From the NCBI RefSeq assembly GCF_011067135.1, contig NZ_JAAMOW010000009.1:234557-298556 (forward strand): a stretch of 64,000 nt of DNA, written 5' to 3'. Origin of the DNA: Solimonas terrae (GTDB taxonomy: Bacteria > Pseudomonadota > Gammaproteobacteria > Nevskiales > Nevskiaceae). Within the stretch, counting starts at the first letter, position 1; each line of letters opens with the position of its first letter. Under the pieces are notes generated by a model that did no database searches, was not told where the DNA came from, and worked only from the letters and a program-made list of their open reading frames with translations. Made by a program: the position numbers and the translations under genes. Shown here piece after piece: positions 47,266 to 55,226 of the stretch.

Positions 47266-49209
47266 ATGCGCAGCACCCTCATTTCGACGATCACCGCTCG
47301 CTGCCTGCAGCTCGCAGCGGTCAGCACGCTGACGATGCTGGCCGCCTGTGGCGCGTCGAGTTCCACCGATGCGGTCGGCGGGTCGGGGTCGTCCACCACG
47401 CTCGGCACGCGCGCCGAGCCCGCTGCGCCGGCCAAGACCATCACCGGCAATGCCGGCGCGACCTGGAGCGACTACGATCCGGCGACGCTGTACCCGGGCA
47501 CCAAGACCCTGCCGCTGCAGTACATCACGATGCGTGACGGCGTGAAGCTGGCCGCCTACGTGACCGTGCCGGCCGACGCCGATGGCAATGCGATCGACAC
47601 GCCGCTGCCGGTCGTGCTGGTGCAGACCTCGTACAACGGCGCCGCCGGCAGCGCGGTTCCCGCGATCGGCGGGGCCGATTCGTACATCGTCGAACACGGT
47701 TACGTGAGCGTCGTCGTCGACGTGCGCGGCACCGGCCAGTCCGAAGGCGAGTGGGAAGCCTTCGGCGAAGACGAGCAGGCCGACTACGCGGAAGTGGTCG
47801 ACTGGGTGACGCAGCAGTCGTTCAACGATGGCCGCATCGGTGTCTACGGCGTGTCGTATCTCGGCATCACCGCGATCATCACGGCGGCGCAGGGCCATCC
47901 GGCGGTCAAGGCGGCGTTTCCGATCGTGCCGATCGGCGACGGCTATCGCGACATCGTCTTCACCGGCGGTCAGGTCAATCCGACCTTCATCCCGCTCTGG
48001 CTCGGGCTGGTGTCGGTACTCGGCCTGACCAATCCGACCATCCTCACCGATCCGGCGACCGGCCTGCCGGCGACGCTCGATCACCTGCTCAGCGCCGTCG
48101 CCAACTTCCAGGTGCCGACCATCCTCAATGCGCTGACCGGCGATCCGGACACGGCCTACGACGGCGATTTCTGGAAGGTCCGTTCGCCGCTCGAGAACGA
48201 CGCGAAGATCACGGTGCCGACGTTCATCGTCGGCGGTCTGCACGACCTCTTCCAGCGCAGCGAACCGATCAGCTACGAGCGCATCAAGCACAACGCGCCG
48301 GCCAAGCTGCTGATCGGGCCGTGGACGCATGTCGAAGCCGCGGTCGGTTCCGGTCTGCCGGCCGACGGCGTACCGCCGCTCAATCACATCGAGCTGCGCT
48401 GGTTCGACCAGTACGTGAAGGGCATGAAAGTCGGCGCCGACACGATGCCGAACGTCACGCAGTACGTCACAGGCCTCGAACATTACGTGACGGCCAGCGA
48501 CTGGCCGCATCCCGACGTCCACGCGCAGCGGCTCTACATGCACGGCGACAAGAGCCTGAGTGAAGACCAGCCGGCGACGGACGAAGCGGCGAACACCGTG
48601 TTGCAGCTGCCGATCGAAGGTCTGTGCTCGATCAGCACGTCGCAGTGGACTGCCGGCCTGCTCGGCTATATCCCGCTGCCGTGCTTCCAGAACAGCAATA
48701 CCGCGGAAACGCTGAGCGTGAAATACGAAACGCCGGCGATGGCCGACGACTACTACCTCAACGGCCCGATCGAAGCCGACATCTGGATGTCGACGACCGC
48801 CAGCGACGCCTCGTTGTCGGTGCGTGTCGATGACGTCGACGAAAGCGGTACGGCAAAGTCGCTGACCAATGGCATCCAGACCGCCTCGCTGCGCATGGTC
48901 GATGCCAGCCGCTCGCGTCTGCTCGACGGCCAGATGATCCAGCCATGGCATCCGTACACGCAGGCGTCGGTGCAGGCGGTCGGCAGCGGCAATGCGGTGC
49001 TGGTGCCGGTCGAGATCTTCGCGACCAGTGCCTTGATCGCCAAGGGCCACAAGCTGCGCGTTGCCGTTGGTGCCAGCGATCTGCCGCAGGGCGTGCCGCC
49101 GGTGCCGACGCTGCTGCAGTCGCTGGCTGGTGCGTTGACGATCTACAGCGATGCCGCGCATCCGAGCAGTGTCGTGTTGCCGGTGGTGCCGGCCAGCGCG
49201 CTGCAGTAG
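47266..49209 (+). CDS. CocE/NonD (peptidase S15) family hydrolase, lipoprotein
   Basis: A 647-residue alpha/beta hydrolase. ATG 47266 has AGGGGAG upstream. The signal peptide ends in a lipobox (TMLAAC, about Cys 28), so the enzyme is probably anchored to the envelope. The catalytic Ser is in YGVSYLGITA (about 196-205), the Asp in GGLHDLFQRSEP, and the His in GPWTHVE. The C-terminal jelly-roll domain (DASLSVRVDDVDESGTAKSL in part) is complete. S15 members cleave X-Pro peptides or esters; the cocaine-esterase-like group is favoured but the substrate is unknown. Confidence 0.9.
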   Translation: MRSTLISTITARCLQLAAVSTLTMLAACGASSSTDAVGGSGSSTTLGTRAEPAAPAKTITGNAGATWSDYDPATLYPGTKTLPLQYITMRDGVKLAAYVTVPADADGNAIDTPLPVVLVQTSYNGAAGSAVPAIGGADSYIVEHGYVSVVVDVRGTGQSEGEWEAFGEDEQADYAEVVDWVTQQSFNDGRIGVYGVSYLGITAIITAAQGHPAVKAAFPIVPIGDGYRDIVFTGGQVNPTFIPLWLGLVSVLGLTNPTILTDPATGLPATLDHLLSAVANFQVPTILNALTGDPDTAYDGDFWKVRSPLENDAKITVPTFIVGGLHDLFQRSEPISYERIKHNAPAKLLIGPWTHVEAAVGSGLPADGVPPLNHIELRWFDQYVKGMKVGADTMPNVTQYVTGLEHYVTASDWPHPDVHAQRLYMHGDKSLSEDQPATDEAANTVLQLPIEGLCSISTSQWTAGLLGYIPLPCFQNSNTAETLSVKYETPAMADDYYLNGPIEADIWMSTTASDASLSVRVDDVDESGTAKSLTNGIQTASLRMVDASRSRLLDGQMIQPWHPYTQASVQAVGSGNAVLVPVEIFATSALIAKGHKLRVAVGASDLPQGVPPVPTLLQSLAGALTIYSDAAHPSSVVLPVVPASALQ

Positions 49210-49224
49210 CGCGACGGTCGTCGC

Positions 49225-49242
49225 CTGCAGGAGCGGCGCAAG
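49225..49242 (+). repeat. Single arm of the REP-like repeat at 9684-9745
   Basis: CTGCAGGAGCGGCGCAAG is identical to the reverse complement of 9732-9749. As there, it lies just after a gene stop codon. No clear second arm follows. Confidence 0.5.
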
Positions 49243-49303
49243 GCGCGATCAAGGCCCGCTTCCCCGGCAAGACATCGCGGCTCGTGCCGCATCTGCCGAA
49301 AAC

Positions 49304-49335
49304 AGAAGGCCCGCGGATTTCGCCGCGGGCCTTCT
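49304..49335 (-). terminator. Intrinsic terminator of the DAHP synthase gene
   Basis: A perfect 13-bp stem (AGAAGGCCCGCGG with CCGCGGGCCTTCT) around a 6-base loop, followed on the minus strand by GTTTT. It is 17 bp after the gene's stop. Confidence 0.9.
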
Positions 49336-49351
49336 GCATCCGATCGTGCAA

Positions 49352-50419
49352 TCAGGCGCTGCGTGCGTGGCGCAGACGACGCTGTTCGACGCTGGTCGCG
49401 AGATGGCGCAGCAGCTCGGCGGTATCGTCCCAGTGGATGCAGGCGTCGGTCACCGACTGGCCGTACTGCATGTTGTCGCCGATGTCCTGGCGGCCCTCGA
49501 CCAGATGCGATTCGATCATCACGCCGATGATGCGGTCGTCGCCGCCGGCGATCTGATGGCCGACGTCATGGCCGACCACGACCTGGCGCTTGTGCTGCTT
49601 GCTCGAATTGGCGTGGCTGAAATCGATCATCACCTGCGGCCGCAGGCCGGCCTTGGTGAGCGCCGCGCAGGCTGCGTCGACGCTCTTGGCGTCGTAGTTG
49701 GTGCCGGCGCTGCCGCCGCGCAGGATCACATGGCAGTCTTCATTGCCATTGGTCTCGAAAATGCCGATCTGGCCCTGCTGGTTGAGCGACAGGAAGCGGT
49801 GCGGGTGCCTGGCCGACATCACGGCGTCGACCGCCACCTTGACCGAGCCTTCGGTACCGTTCTTGAAGCCGACCGGGCAGGACAGCGCCGACGCCAGCTC
49901 GCGATGCAGCTGCGATTCGGTGGTGCGCGCGCCGATCGCGCCCCAGGCGACCAGATCGGTCAGGTACTGCGGCGTCAGGATGTCGAGGTATTCGACGCCG
50001 GCCGGAATGCCCATCTCGTTGAGCTGCAGCAGCAATTCGCGCCCGACGCGCAGGCCCTTGTTGATGTCGTAGCTGTCGTTGAGGTCCGGATCGTTGATCA
50101 GGCCCTTCCAGCCGACCGTGGTGCGCGGCTTCTCGAAATAGACACGCATGACGATCAGCAGGTGCTTGTCGAGCTGCGCGCGCAGCGCCTTCAGGCGGTT
50201 CGCATATTCGAGCGCCGCCCTGGGGTCGTGGATCGAGCACGGCCCGACGATCACCAGCAGGCGGTCGTCACGGCCGTACAGCACGTCCTGGATTTCGCGG
50301 CGGGTATCGAAGGTGGTCTTCGTGGCGCTGTCGCTGGCCGGCAGCTCGGCCTGAACTTCGGCCGGCGTGGAAACCGGCCGGATCGACTTGATTCGCGTGT
50401 TTTCGGTGACGAGACGCAT
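49352..50419 (-). CDS. 3-deoxy-7-phosphoheptulonate (DAHP) synthase, class I
   Basis: A 355-residue enzyme of the AroG/F/H family that joins phosphoenolpyruvate and erythrose 4-phosphate at the entry to the shikimate pathway. Blocks: VIVGPCSIHDPRAALEYA (about 57-74), VYFEKPRTTVGWKGLINDP (about 92-110), SQLHRELASALSCPVGFKNGT, VILRGGSAGTNYD and VMIDFSHANSSKQ. The N-terminal extension typical of allosteric forms is present; which aromatic amino acid inhibits it cannot be read. Paired with xanB2 elsewhere in the window, it supplies chorismate. Confidence 0.95.
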   Translation of the reverse strand: MRLVTENTRIKSIRPVSTPAEVQAELPASDSATKTTFDTRREIQDVLYGRDDRLLVIVGPCSIHDPRAALEYANRLKALRAQLDKHLLIVMRVYFEKPRTTVGWKGLINDPDLNDSYDINKGLRVGRELLLQLNEMGIPAGVEYLDILTPQYLTDLVAWGAIGARTTESQLHRELASALSCPVGFKNGTEGSVKVAVDAVMSARHPHRFLSLNQQGQIGIFETNGNEDCHVILRGGSAGTNYDAKSVDAACAALTKAGLRPQVMIDFSHANSSKQHKRQVVVGHDVGHQIAGGDDRIIGVMIESHLVEGRQDIGDNMQYGQSVTDACIHWDDTAELLRHLATSVEQRRLRHARSA

Positions 50420-50547
50420 GACGCAAAACCTTGCTGTGAAGCCAAACGGGCGCAAATCCTAACAGTTTCGCCTTTGCGCTGGGTGTTTCCCCCGAGTGCG
50501 CGCGCCGTGCACAATCGCCGCCACCTTTCCTCGCCGGGCCTTGACCC

Positions 50548-51507
50548 ATGCCGCGCCTGATCCCGTCCTCGCTGCTGCTCGCCGCCCTGCTGTCGAGCCC
50601 GGCGGCATTCGCCGCCGACACCCCGTTCGTGTTCGGCACCTTCAACCAGGCGGCGCTGGCGCGCTATGCGCCGCTGCCGACGCCGCAGGCCGACAGTACC
50701 GGCAGCGGCTACCGGGTCACGCTCGACTGGACCAATGAATTCGTCGCCGACCAGAGCGGTGGCGAGACCCTGCTGCTCGACGGCGAAAGCCTGCGCCTGG
50801 GGCTGGGCGGCCGGCTGCGCTACGGGCCATGGCTGTTCGGTGCCGAACTGCCGCTGCTGTTCACCGGCGGCGGCACGCTCGACGGCCTGATCGAGAACTG
50901 GCACCGCTGGTTCGGGCTGCCCAACGGCGGCCGTGAACAGCGGCCGCGCGGCAAATACGCCTACCGCTACAGCGACAACGGCGTCAGCGTGCTCGATGAC
51001 GAGCATGGCCACAGCGGCCTCGGCGATGCGCGCCTGTTCGCCGCGCGCTGCAACCAGAGCGGCGGCTGCTGGCGGGCGATGCTGCAGTTGCCGACCGGCA
51101 ACGCCGATCAGCTCATGGGCGGCAGCCTCGGCCTGGCGGTCTGGTACGAACAGGGTTTCGCGTTCACCACGCTCGGTCCCTGGAGCGGTTCGCTCGCGGC
51201 GGGTGTCAGCGGCGTGCACGGCGACGGGCCGCTCGATGGCCAGCAGCAGGACTTCATTCCGTTCGGCTGGGCCTCGCTGGGCTACGGTCTGACCTCGGCA
51301 CTGGACCTCGGCGCGCAGTTCTATCTGCATGCGCCGCTCTATCGGCATTCCGATCTCGATGCCCTGTCGCGGCCCGGCGGCCAGTTGTCATTCGGGTTCC
51401 GCTACCGCAGCGCCGCCGGCATCTCGACCTGGCTCGGTGTCCAGGAAGACGTGATCACCGAATCGTCGCCGGACTTCTCGATCCACATGGCGGCCGACTT
51501 CCGCTAG
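50548..51507 (+). CDS. DUF3187 family outer-membrane protein
   Basis: A 319-residue protein with signal peptide SSLLLAALLSSPAAFA. Alternating strands with aromatic ends, for example GLGGRLRYGPWLFGAELPLL and AISGVH-like SLAAGVSGVHGDG, and the C-terminal HMAADFR are consistent with a beta-barrel. ENWHRWFGLPNGGRE is a recognisable DUF3187 block. Function unknown. It is divergent from the DAHP synthase gene. Confidence 0.85.
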   Translation: MPRLIPSSLLLAALLSSPAAFAADTPFVFGTFNQAALARYAPLPTPQADSTGSGYRVTLDWTNEFVADQSGGETLLLDGESLRLGLGGRLRYGPWLFGAELPLLFTGGGTLDGLIENWHRWFGLPNGGREQRPRGKYAYRYSDNGVSVLDDEHGHSGLGDARLFAARCNQSGGCWRAMLQLPTGNADQLMGGSLGLAVWYEQGFAFTTLGPWSGSLAAGVSGVHGDGPLDGQQQDFIPFGWASLGYGLTSALDLGAQFYLHAPLYRHSDLDALSRPGGQLSFGFRYRSAAGISTWLGVQEDVITESSPDFSIHMAADFR

Positions 51508-51520
51508 GGCCTGTTAACGC
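51504..51520 (+). repeat. 17-bp sequence shared with 28487-28503
   Basis: CTAGGGCCTGTTAACGC starts within the last codons of the DUF3187 gene and includes its TAG stop. The only other copy noticed lies at the CPXCG gene stop on the other strand. Confidence 0.35.
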
Positions 51521-51671
51521 CAATCAGCTCCGTCGTCGCCCGGTTGTGGCGCGCGCCGGCCGGGATGCGACGGAGCTGCCGCATCGGAGTGCTGGCGCGG
51601 CAGGCGCACAATGGCGGTGAGGACCGATGCCGTAACGGCAGCCGGATCGCGGGATTCGTGGAGCGGTCACC

Positions 51672-52691
51672 ATGCGTCTGACACTCGATGCGCTGGAAAC
51701 CCTGGATGCGATCGTCGAGCACGGCAGCTTCGCGAGGGCTGCCGACGCCCTGCATCGCGTGCCGTCGGCGATCACCTACACCGTGCAGAAGCTGGAATCC
51801 GATCTCGAGGTGCAGCTGTTCGACCGCAGTGGCAAGCGGCCGCGGCTGACCGAGGCCGGCAAGGCGCTGGTCGAACGCGGCCGGCATCTGCTGCGCGAGG
51901 CCGAGAGTCTGGAAAACGGCGTCAAGCGCGCCGCGCACGGCTGGGAAATGCAGCTGACGATGGCGATCGACGAGATCGTGCCGCTGGAGCTGATCTTTCC
52001 GCTGATCGCCGAATTCGACCGGCTCGGCAACGGCACGCGCATCCGTCTGACACGCGAGACCTTCGGCGGCGCCTGGGATGCCTTGATCGATCGCCGCGCC
52101 GACCTGTCGATCGGTGCCGCCGGTGAAATGCCGCAGGGATACGGCCTCGCCAGTCGGCGCTGGTGCTCGGTGCCGTTCACGTTCGTGGTTGCCCGCTGGC
52201 ACCCGCTGGCGACACTGCCGGAACCGCTGCGCTTCGAGCAGATCATCGGCCATCGCGCGGTCGTTGCCGCCGACTCGTCGCGCAAGCTGGCGCCGCGCTC
52301 GACCGGCATTCTCGACGGGCAGGACACGCTGATCGTGCCGACCCTGGGCGCCAAGCTGGCCGCCCAGCTTGCCGGTCTGGGCATCGGCTTTCTGCCGCAC
52401 TACATGGTCAAACCGCATCTCGCGGACGGCGCCCTGATCGGCCGCGAGCTGGAAGCGCCGCGAGCGCCGGCGATCCTGCATCTGGCCTGGCGAGCCGGGG
52501 CGCGCGCAGGACTGGTTCCGGGAACGCATAGCCGCCGACCCGGGCCTGCTCGCAGCGCTCGGCGCACTCGAAGCCCGGGCGCCATCGCTCGGCACGCCCT
52601 GAGCGGCGTCAGGGCAGACGCAGTGCGCGCAGGGCGCCGGCGAACAGCACGACGAAGCCGCCGACCTCCGCCAGCACCAGCAGCACCATGA
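51672..52691 (+). CDS. LysR family transcriptional regulator with probable C-terminal frameshift
   Basis: The frame opens MRLTLDALETLDAIVEHGSF and has the winged HTH (about 1-65: FARAADALHRVPSAITYTVQKLESDLEVQLFDR in parts) and a substrate-binding domain. After LHLAWRAGARA (near 52500) the read-through becomes Arg/Pro-rich and overlaps the next gene. Shifting by one base gives AQDWFRERIAADPGLLAALG and a stop at 52602, an ordinary LysR end. So one base seems to be gained near GCCGGGGCGCGCGCAGG (52495-52511), by mutation or sequencing error. The corrected gene is 51672-52602. Confidence 0.82.
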   Translation: MRLTLDALETLDAIVEHGSFARAADALHRVPSAITYTVQKLESDLEVQLFDRSGKRPRLTEAGKALVERGRHLLREAESLENGVKRAAHGWEMQLTMAIDEIVPLELIFPLIAEFDRLGNGTRIRLTRETFGGAWDALIDRRADLSIGAAGEMPQGYGLASRRWCSVPFTFVVARWHPLATLPEPLRFEQIIGHRAVVAADSSRKLAPRSTGILDGQDTLIVPTLGAKLAAQLAGLGIGFLPHYMVKPHLADGALIGRELEAPRAPAILHLAWRAGARAGLVPGTHSRRPGPARSARRTRSPGAIARHALSGVRADAVRAGRRRTARRSRRPPPAPAAP

Positions 52692-53079
52692 ACACGGCCA
52701 GTCCGTGCTTCGGCAGCGTCAGTCCGCCGATGCGCTGCGGACGCCGGAACTGATTGTCGGTGTCGCCCAGCCAGCCGTGCAGCACGTAGCCGCCGATCGC
52801 CAGCGCGAAAAACGCCAGCGGCAGTGCGGTCGCCCACAGGTTCACCGCTGCATCCCAGACCGACAACTGCGCGAACTGTGCGATCAGCAGCGCGGCAAAC
52901 GCGTACATCAGCGCCGCACGATGCGCGATGTCGACGTACGACGGCGCCTGCGCGTCGTCGCGGCGGGCGATGTGCGCGTACTTCCAGACGCCGGTCAGCA
53001 GGCCGGCGAGAAAGAACAGGCCGGCAGCGACCAGCGCGAGTCGCGCGGCGGCGGTCAGGGTGTTCGCGTCGGCGATCAT
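52609..53079 (-). CDS. Four-helix membrane protein of unknown function
   Basis: A 156-residue protein with four predicted helices (about 12-32, 56-76, 80-100, 128-150). It starts MIADANTLTAAARLALVAAG and contains LAGLLTGVWKYAHIARRDDAQ and HRAALMYAFAALLIAQFAQLS in shorter pieces. The pattern is distantly reminiscent of the small membrane proteins annotated as hydroxylaminobenzene mutase, but the resemblance is weak. Its ATG overlaps the GST stop (ATGA). Confidence 0.7.
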   Translation of the reverse strand: MIADANTLTAAARLALVAAGLFFLAGLLTGVWKYAHIARRDDAQAPSYVDIAHRAALMYAFAALLIAQFAQLSVWDAAVNLWATALPLAFFALAIGGYVLHGWLGDTDNQFRRPQRIGGLTLPKHGLAVFMVLLVLAEVGGFVVLFAGALRALRLP

Positions 53080-53684
53080 GGCGTGCCCGGCATGGCCACG
53101 AAACCCGGCTGCCGTTCGACCCGTCGCAGCCAGGCTTCGATCTGCGGATAGTCGTCGAGCCGGTAGCCGCCGTCGCCGGCGCAGTGCGTGTAGGCGTACA
53201 GCGCGATGTCGGCGATCGAGTACGCCGTGCCGGCCAGGAACGGGGTCTTGCGCAGCTGGCTTTCCATCACCGCAAAGGCAGCGTGGCCGCGGACCATGGC
53301 GTCACGGATCTTGTCGGCCCACGCCTCGCCCTTGCCGAGATAACGAACCCAGTAGCGGACGGTCGCGATATACGGTTCGTGGCTGTACTGCTCGAAGAAC
53401 AGCCATTGCAGGATCTGCGCGCGCTGCCAGCGATCGGCCGGAAACAGCGGCGTGTCGTCCGCCAGATAGCAGAGCATGGCGTTCGACTCGGCCAGCGTGC
53501 GGCCATCGTCGAACGCCAGCAGCGGCACCTTGCCGTTCGGGTTCAGGGCCAGGAACGCGGCTTCGCGCGTCGCGCCGCCGACGACATCGACCTCCTGCCA
53601 CCGGAACGGGAGGCCGAGTTGCTGCATCAGCAGCGCCGGCTTGTAACAGTTGCCGGAACCGCTCATTCCGTAGAGAGTGGGCAT
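53076..53684 (-). CDS. Glutathione S-transferase
   Basis: A 202-residue cytosolic GST. The N-terminal thioredoxin fold (TLYGMSGSGNCYKPALLMQQL) has SGN in the catalytic-loop position, the cis-Pro in GKVPLLAF and the ESNAMLCYLA glutathione-gamma-Glu motif (about 66-75). The C-terminal helical domain carries YSIADIALYAYTH, the N-capping box. Length is normal. It is transcribed with the membrane protein gene, overlapping it by 4 bp. Confidence 0.93.
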   Translation of the reverse strand: MPTLYGMSGSGNCYKPALLMQQLGLPFRWQEVDVVGGATREAAFLALNPNGKVPLLAFDDGRTLAESNAMLCYLADDTPLFPADRWQRAQILQWLFFEQYSHEPYIATVRYWVRYLGKGEAWADKIRDAMVRGHAAFAVMESQLRKTPFLAGTAYSIADIALYAYTHCAGDGGYRLDDYPQIEAWLRRVERQPGFVAMPGTP

Positions 53685-53768
53685 CGGGTCAGGATCAACG
53701 GAGCTGCGCCGGGTCGGCAGCGACGCAGTATCGCGCCGGTCCGGCTGAAGTCAATTGCGGAGATGCAG

Positions 53769-54941
53769 ATGGACGATCAGGGATTGTCGGAGCTTGTGCG
53801 TGCCGTCGTCAGCCGTGTGCCGCTCGACGCCGCCGAGTTGCTGAAGCACGAAACACCGGAGCGGGTCGCTGCGGTATTCGAGCGTCTGCCGCGCAACTTC
53901 GCGCGCGATGTCGCGACCCATCTGCCGGCGTCGCTGCGGCCGATCGATGGCGTCACCGCCGACACGGCGATGCCCGGCACGGTCGCCGACCTGATGGAGC
54001 CGGTCACCGGCCTGTTGCCCGAACACGCGACCGTTCACGACGCGATCGAATTCCTGCGCGCGAGTCGCGATGCGCAGCAGATCACCTATCTGTACACCGT
54101 CGATCGCGACGAGCGATTGAGCGGTCTGGTCGTGATTCGCGATCTGCTGCTGTCGCGTCCGGATCAGGCGCTGTCGGAGATCATGCTGCCGGCACCGTTC
54201 AGCCTGTCGCCGGACCTCGATGCCAGCGAGGCCATCAAGGCTGCCGTGCATCGCCACTACCCGGTCTATCCGGTGGTCGACGCGCAGGGGCGCATGTGCG
54301 GCGTGATCCGCGGCTGGCGGCTGTTCGAGCAGCAGGCAATCGAGATCACCGCCCAGTCCGGTCAGATGGTCGGTGTCGACAAGGAAGAGCGTATCGATAC
54401 CACGCTGTGGACCGCGTTCCGCATGCGCCATCCCTGGCTGCAGGTGAACCTGCTGACGGCCTTTGCGGCCGGTTTCATCGTCTCCCTGTTCGAAGGCACG
54501 ATCTCGCAGATCGTCGCGCTCGCCGCGTTCCTGCCGATCCTCGCCGGGCAGAGCGGCAACACCGGCTGCCAGGCGCTGGCCATCACCCTGCGCGGCATCA
54601 CGCTCGGCGATCTGGCGAAATTCCCGGTGCGCAAGCTGATCGGCAAGGAACTCATGCTGGGCGCCATGAACGGCTGCTTCACCGGCGTGATCGCCGCCGC
54701 CGCGATGTGGTGGACGGCCGCGCACGAGCACAATCCGCAGGCGCCGATGCTGGCGCTGGTGATCTGGCTGGCGATGATCGGCGGCTGCACGCTCAGCGGC
54801 CTGTTCGGCGTCATGGTGCCGCTGACGCTGCGCCGTTTCGGCGCCGATCCGGTCACGGCGTCGAGCATCTTCCTGACCACCGGCACCGACATCGCCGGCA
54901 TGGGCCTGATGCTGACTCTCGCCACCGTGCTGGTGCTGTAA
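53769..54941 (+). CDS. mgtE: MgtE-type magnesium channel
   Basis: A 390-residue Mg2+ channel. ATG 53769 is preferred over 53763 because GGAG lies six bases upstream. It has a short N-domain (about 1-75), two CBS domains (about 75-195: TVADLMEPVTGLLPEHATVHDA, then HYPVYPVVDAQGRMCGVIRG in parts) and five membrane helices (about 210-390). The pore block is ILAGQSGNTGCQALAITLRGI in part. The N-domain is shorter than in Thermus MgtE, and gating may differ. corA is at 9.8 kb. Confidence 0.93.
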   Translation: MDDQGLSELVRAVVSRVPLDAAELLKHETPERVAAVFERLPRNFARDVATHLPASLRPIDGVTADTAMPGTVADLMEPVTGLLPEHATVHDAIEFLRASRDAQQITYLYTVDRDERLSGLVVIRDLLLSRPDQALSEIMLPAPFSLSPDLDASEAIKAAVHRHYPVYPVVDAQGRMCGVIRGWRLFEQQAIEITAQSGQMVGVDKEERIDTTLWTAFRMRHPWLQVNLLTAFAAGFIVSLFEGTISQIVALAAFLPILAGQSGNTGCQALAITLRGITLGDLAKFPVRKLIGKELMLGAMNGCFTGVIAAAAMWWTAAHEHNPQAPMLALVIWLAMIGGCTLSGLFGVMVPLTLRRFGADPVTASSIFLTTGTDIAGMGLMLTLATVLVL

Positions 54942-55171
54942 CGGCGGCACGGACGGCGGTGCGCGGCTTTCGGGCCGGCCGTCGTGAAGCGGAGAAGACG
55001 CGCGATCGGGCGTGCGCCGCGGCTCGTGATGACCCGTCGCGGCTTCCCGGTCGGATGACACCGCAGAGCCGTCGTCGGCCGGCATCTGCCGGCGTGGTAA
55101 AAACGTACTAGGGGAAATCCGGAGTCGCGATCGCGGCATATTCGACGTGACGACGGCATTGTTGTTGCTCA

Positions 55172-55217
55172 GAGTCGGAGACTCAATTTCGGGGATTGGC
55201 GGAGCTTCCGCCTTTTT
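55172..55217 (+). promoter_or_regulatory. Leader hairpins, one terminator-like, just before the M36 protease gene
   Basis: GAGTC and GACTC form a small hairpin at 55172-55184. GGCGGA (from 55198) pairs with TCCGCC around GCT and is followed by TTTTT at 55213-55217, then a GGGGG ribosome site and the ATG at 55227. A hairpin plus U tract inside the leader could act as an attenuator or control access to the ribosome site. The stems are short, so this is tentative. Confidence 0.4.
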
Positions 55218-55226
55218 GGGGGATTC

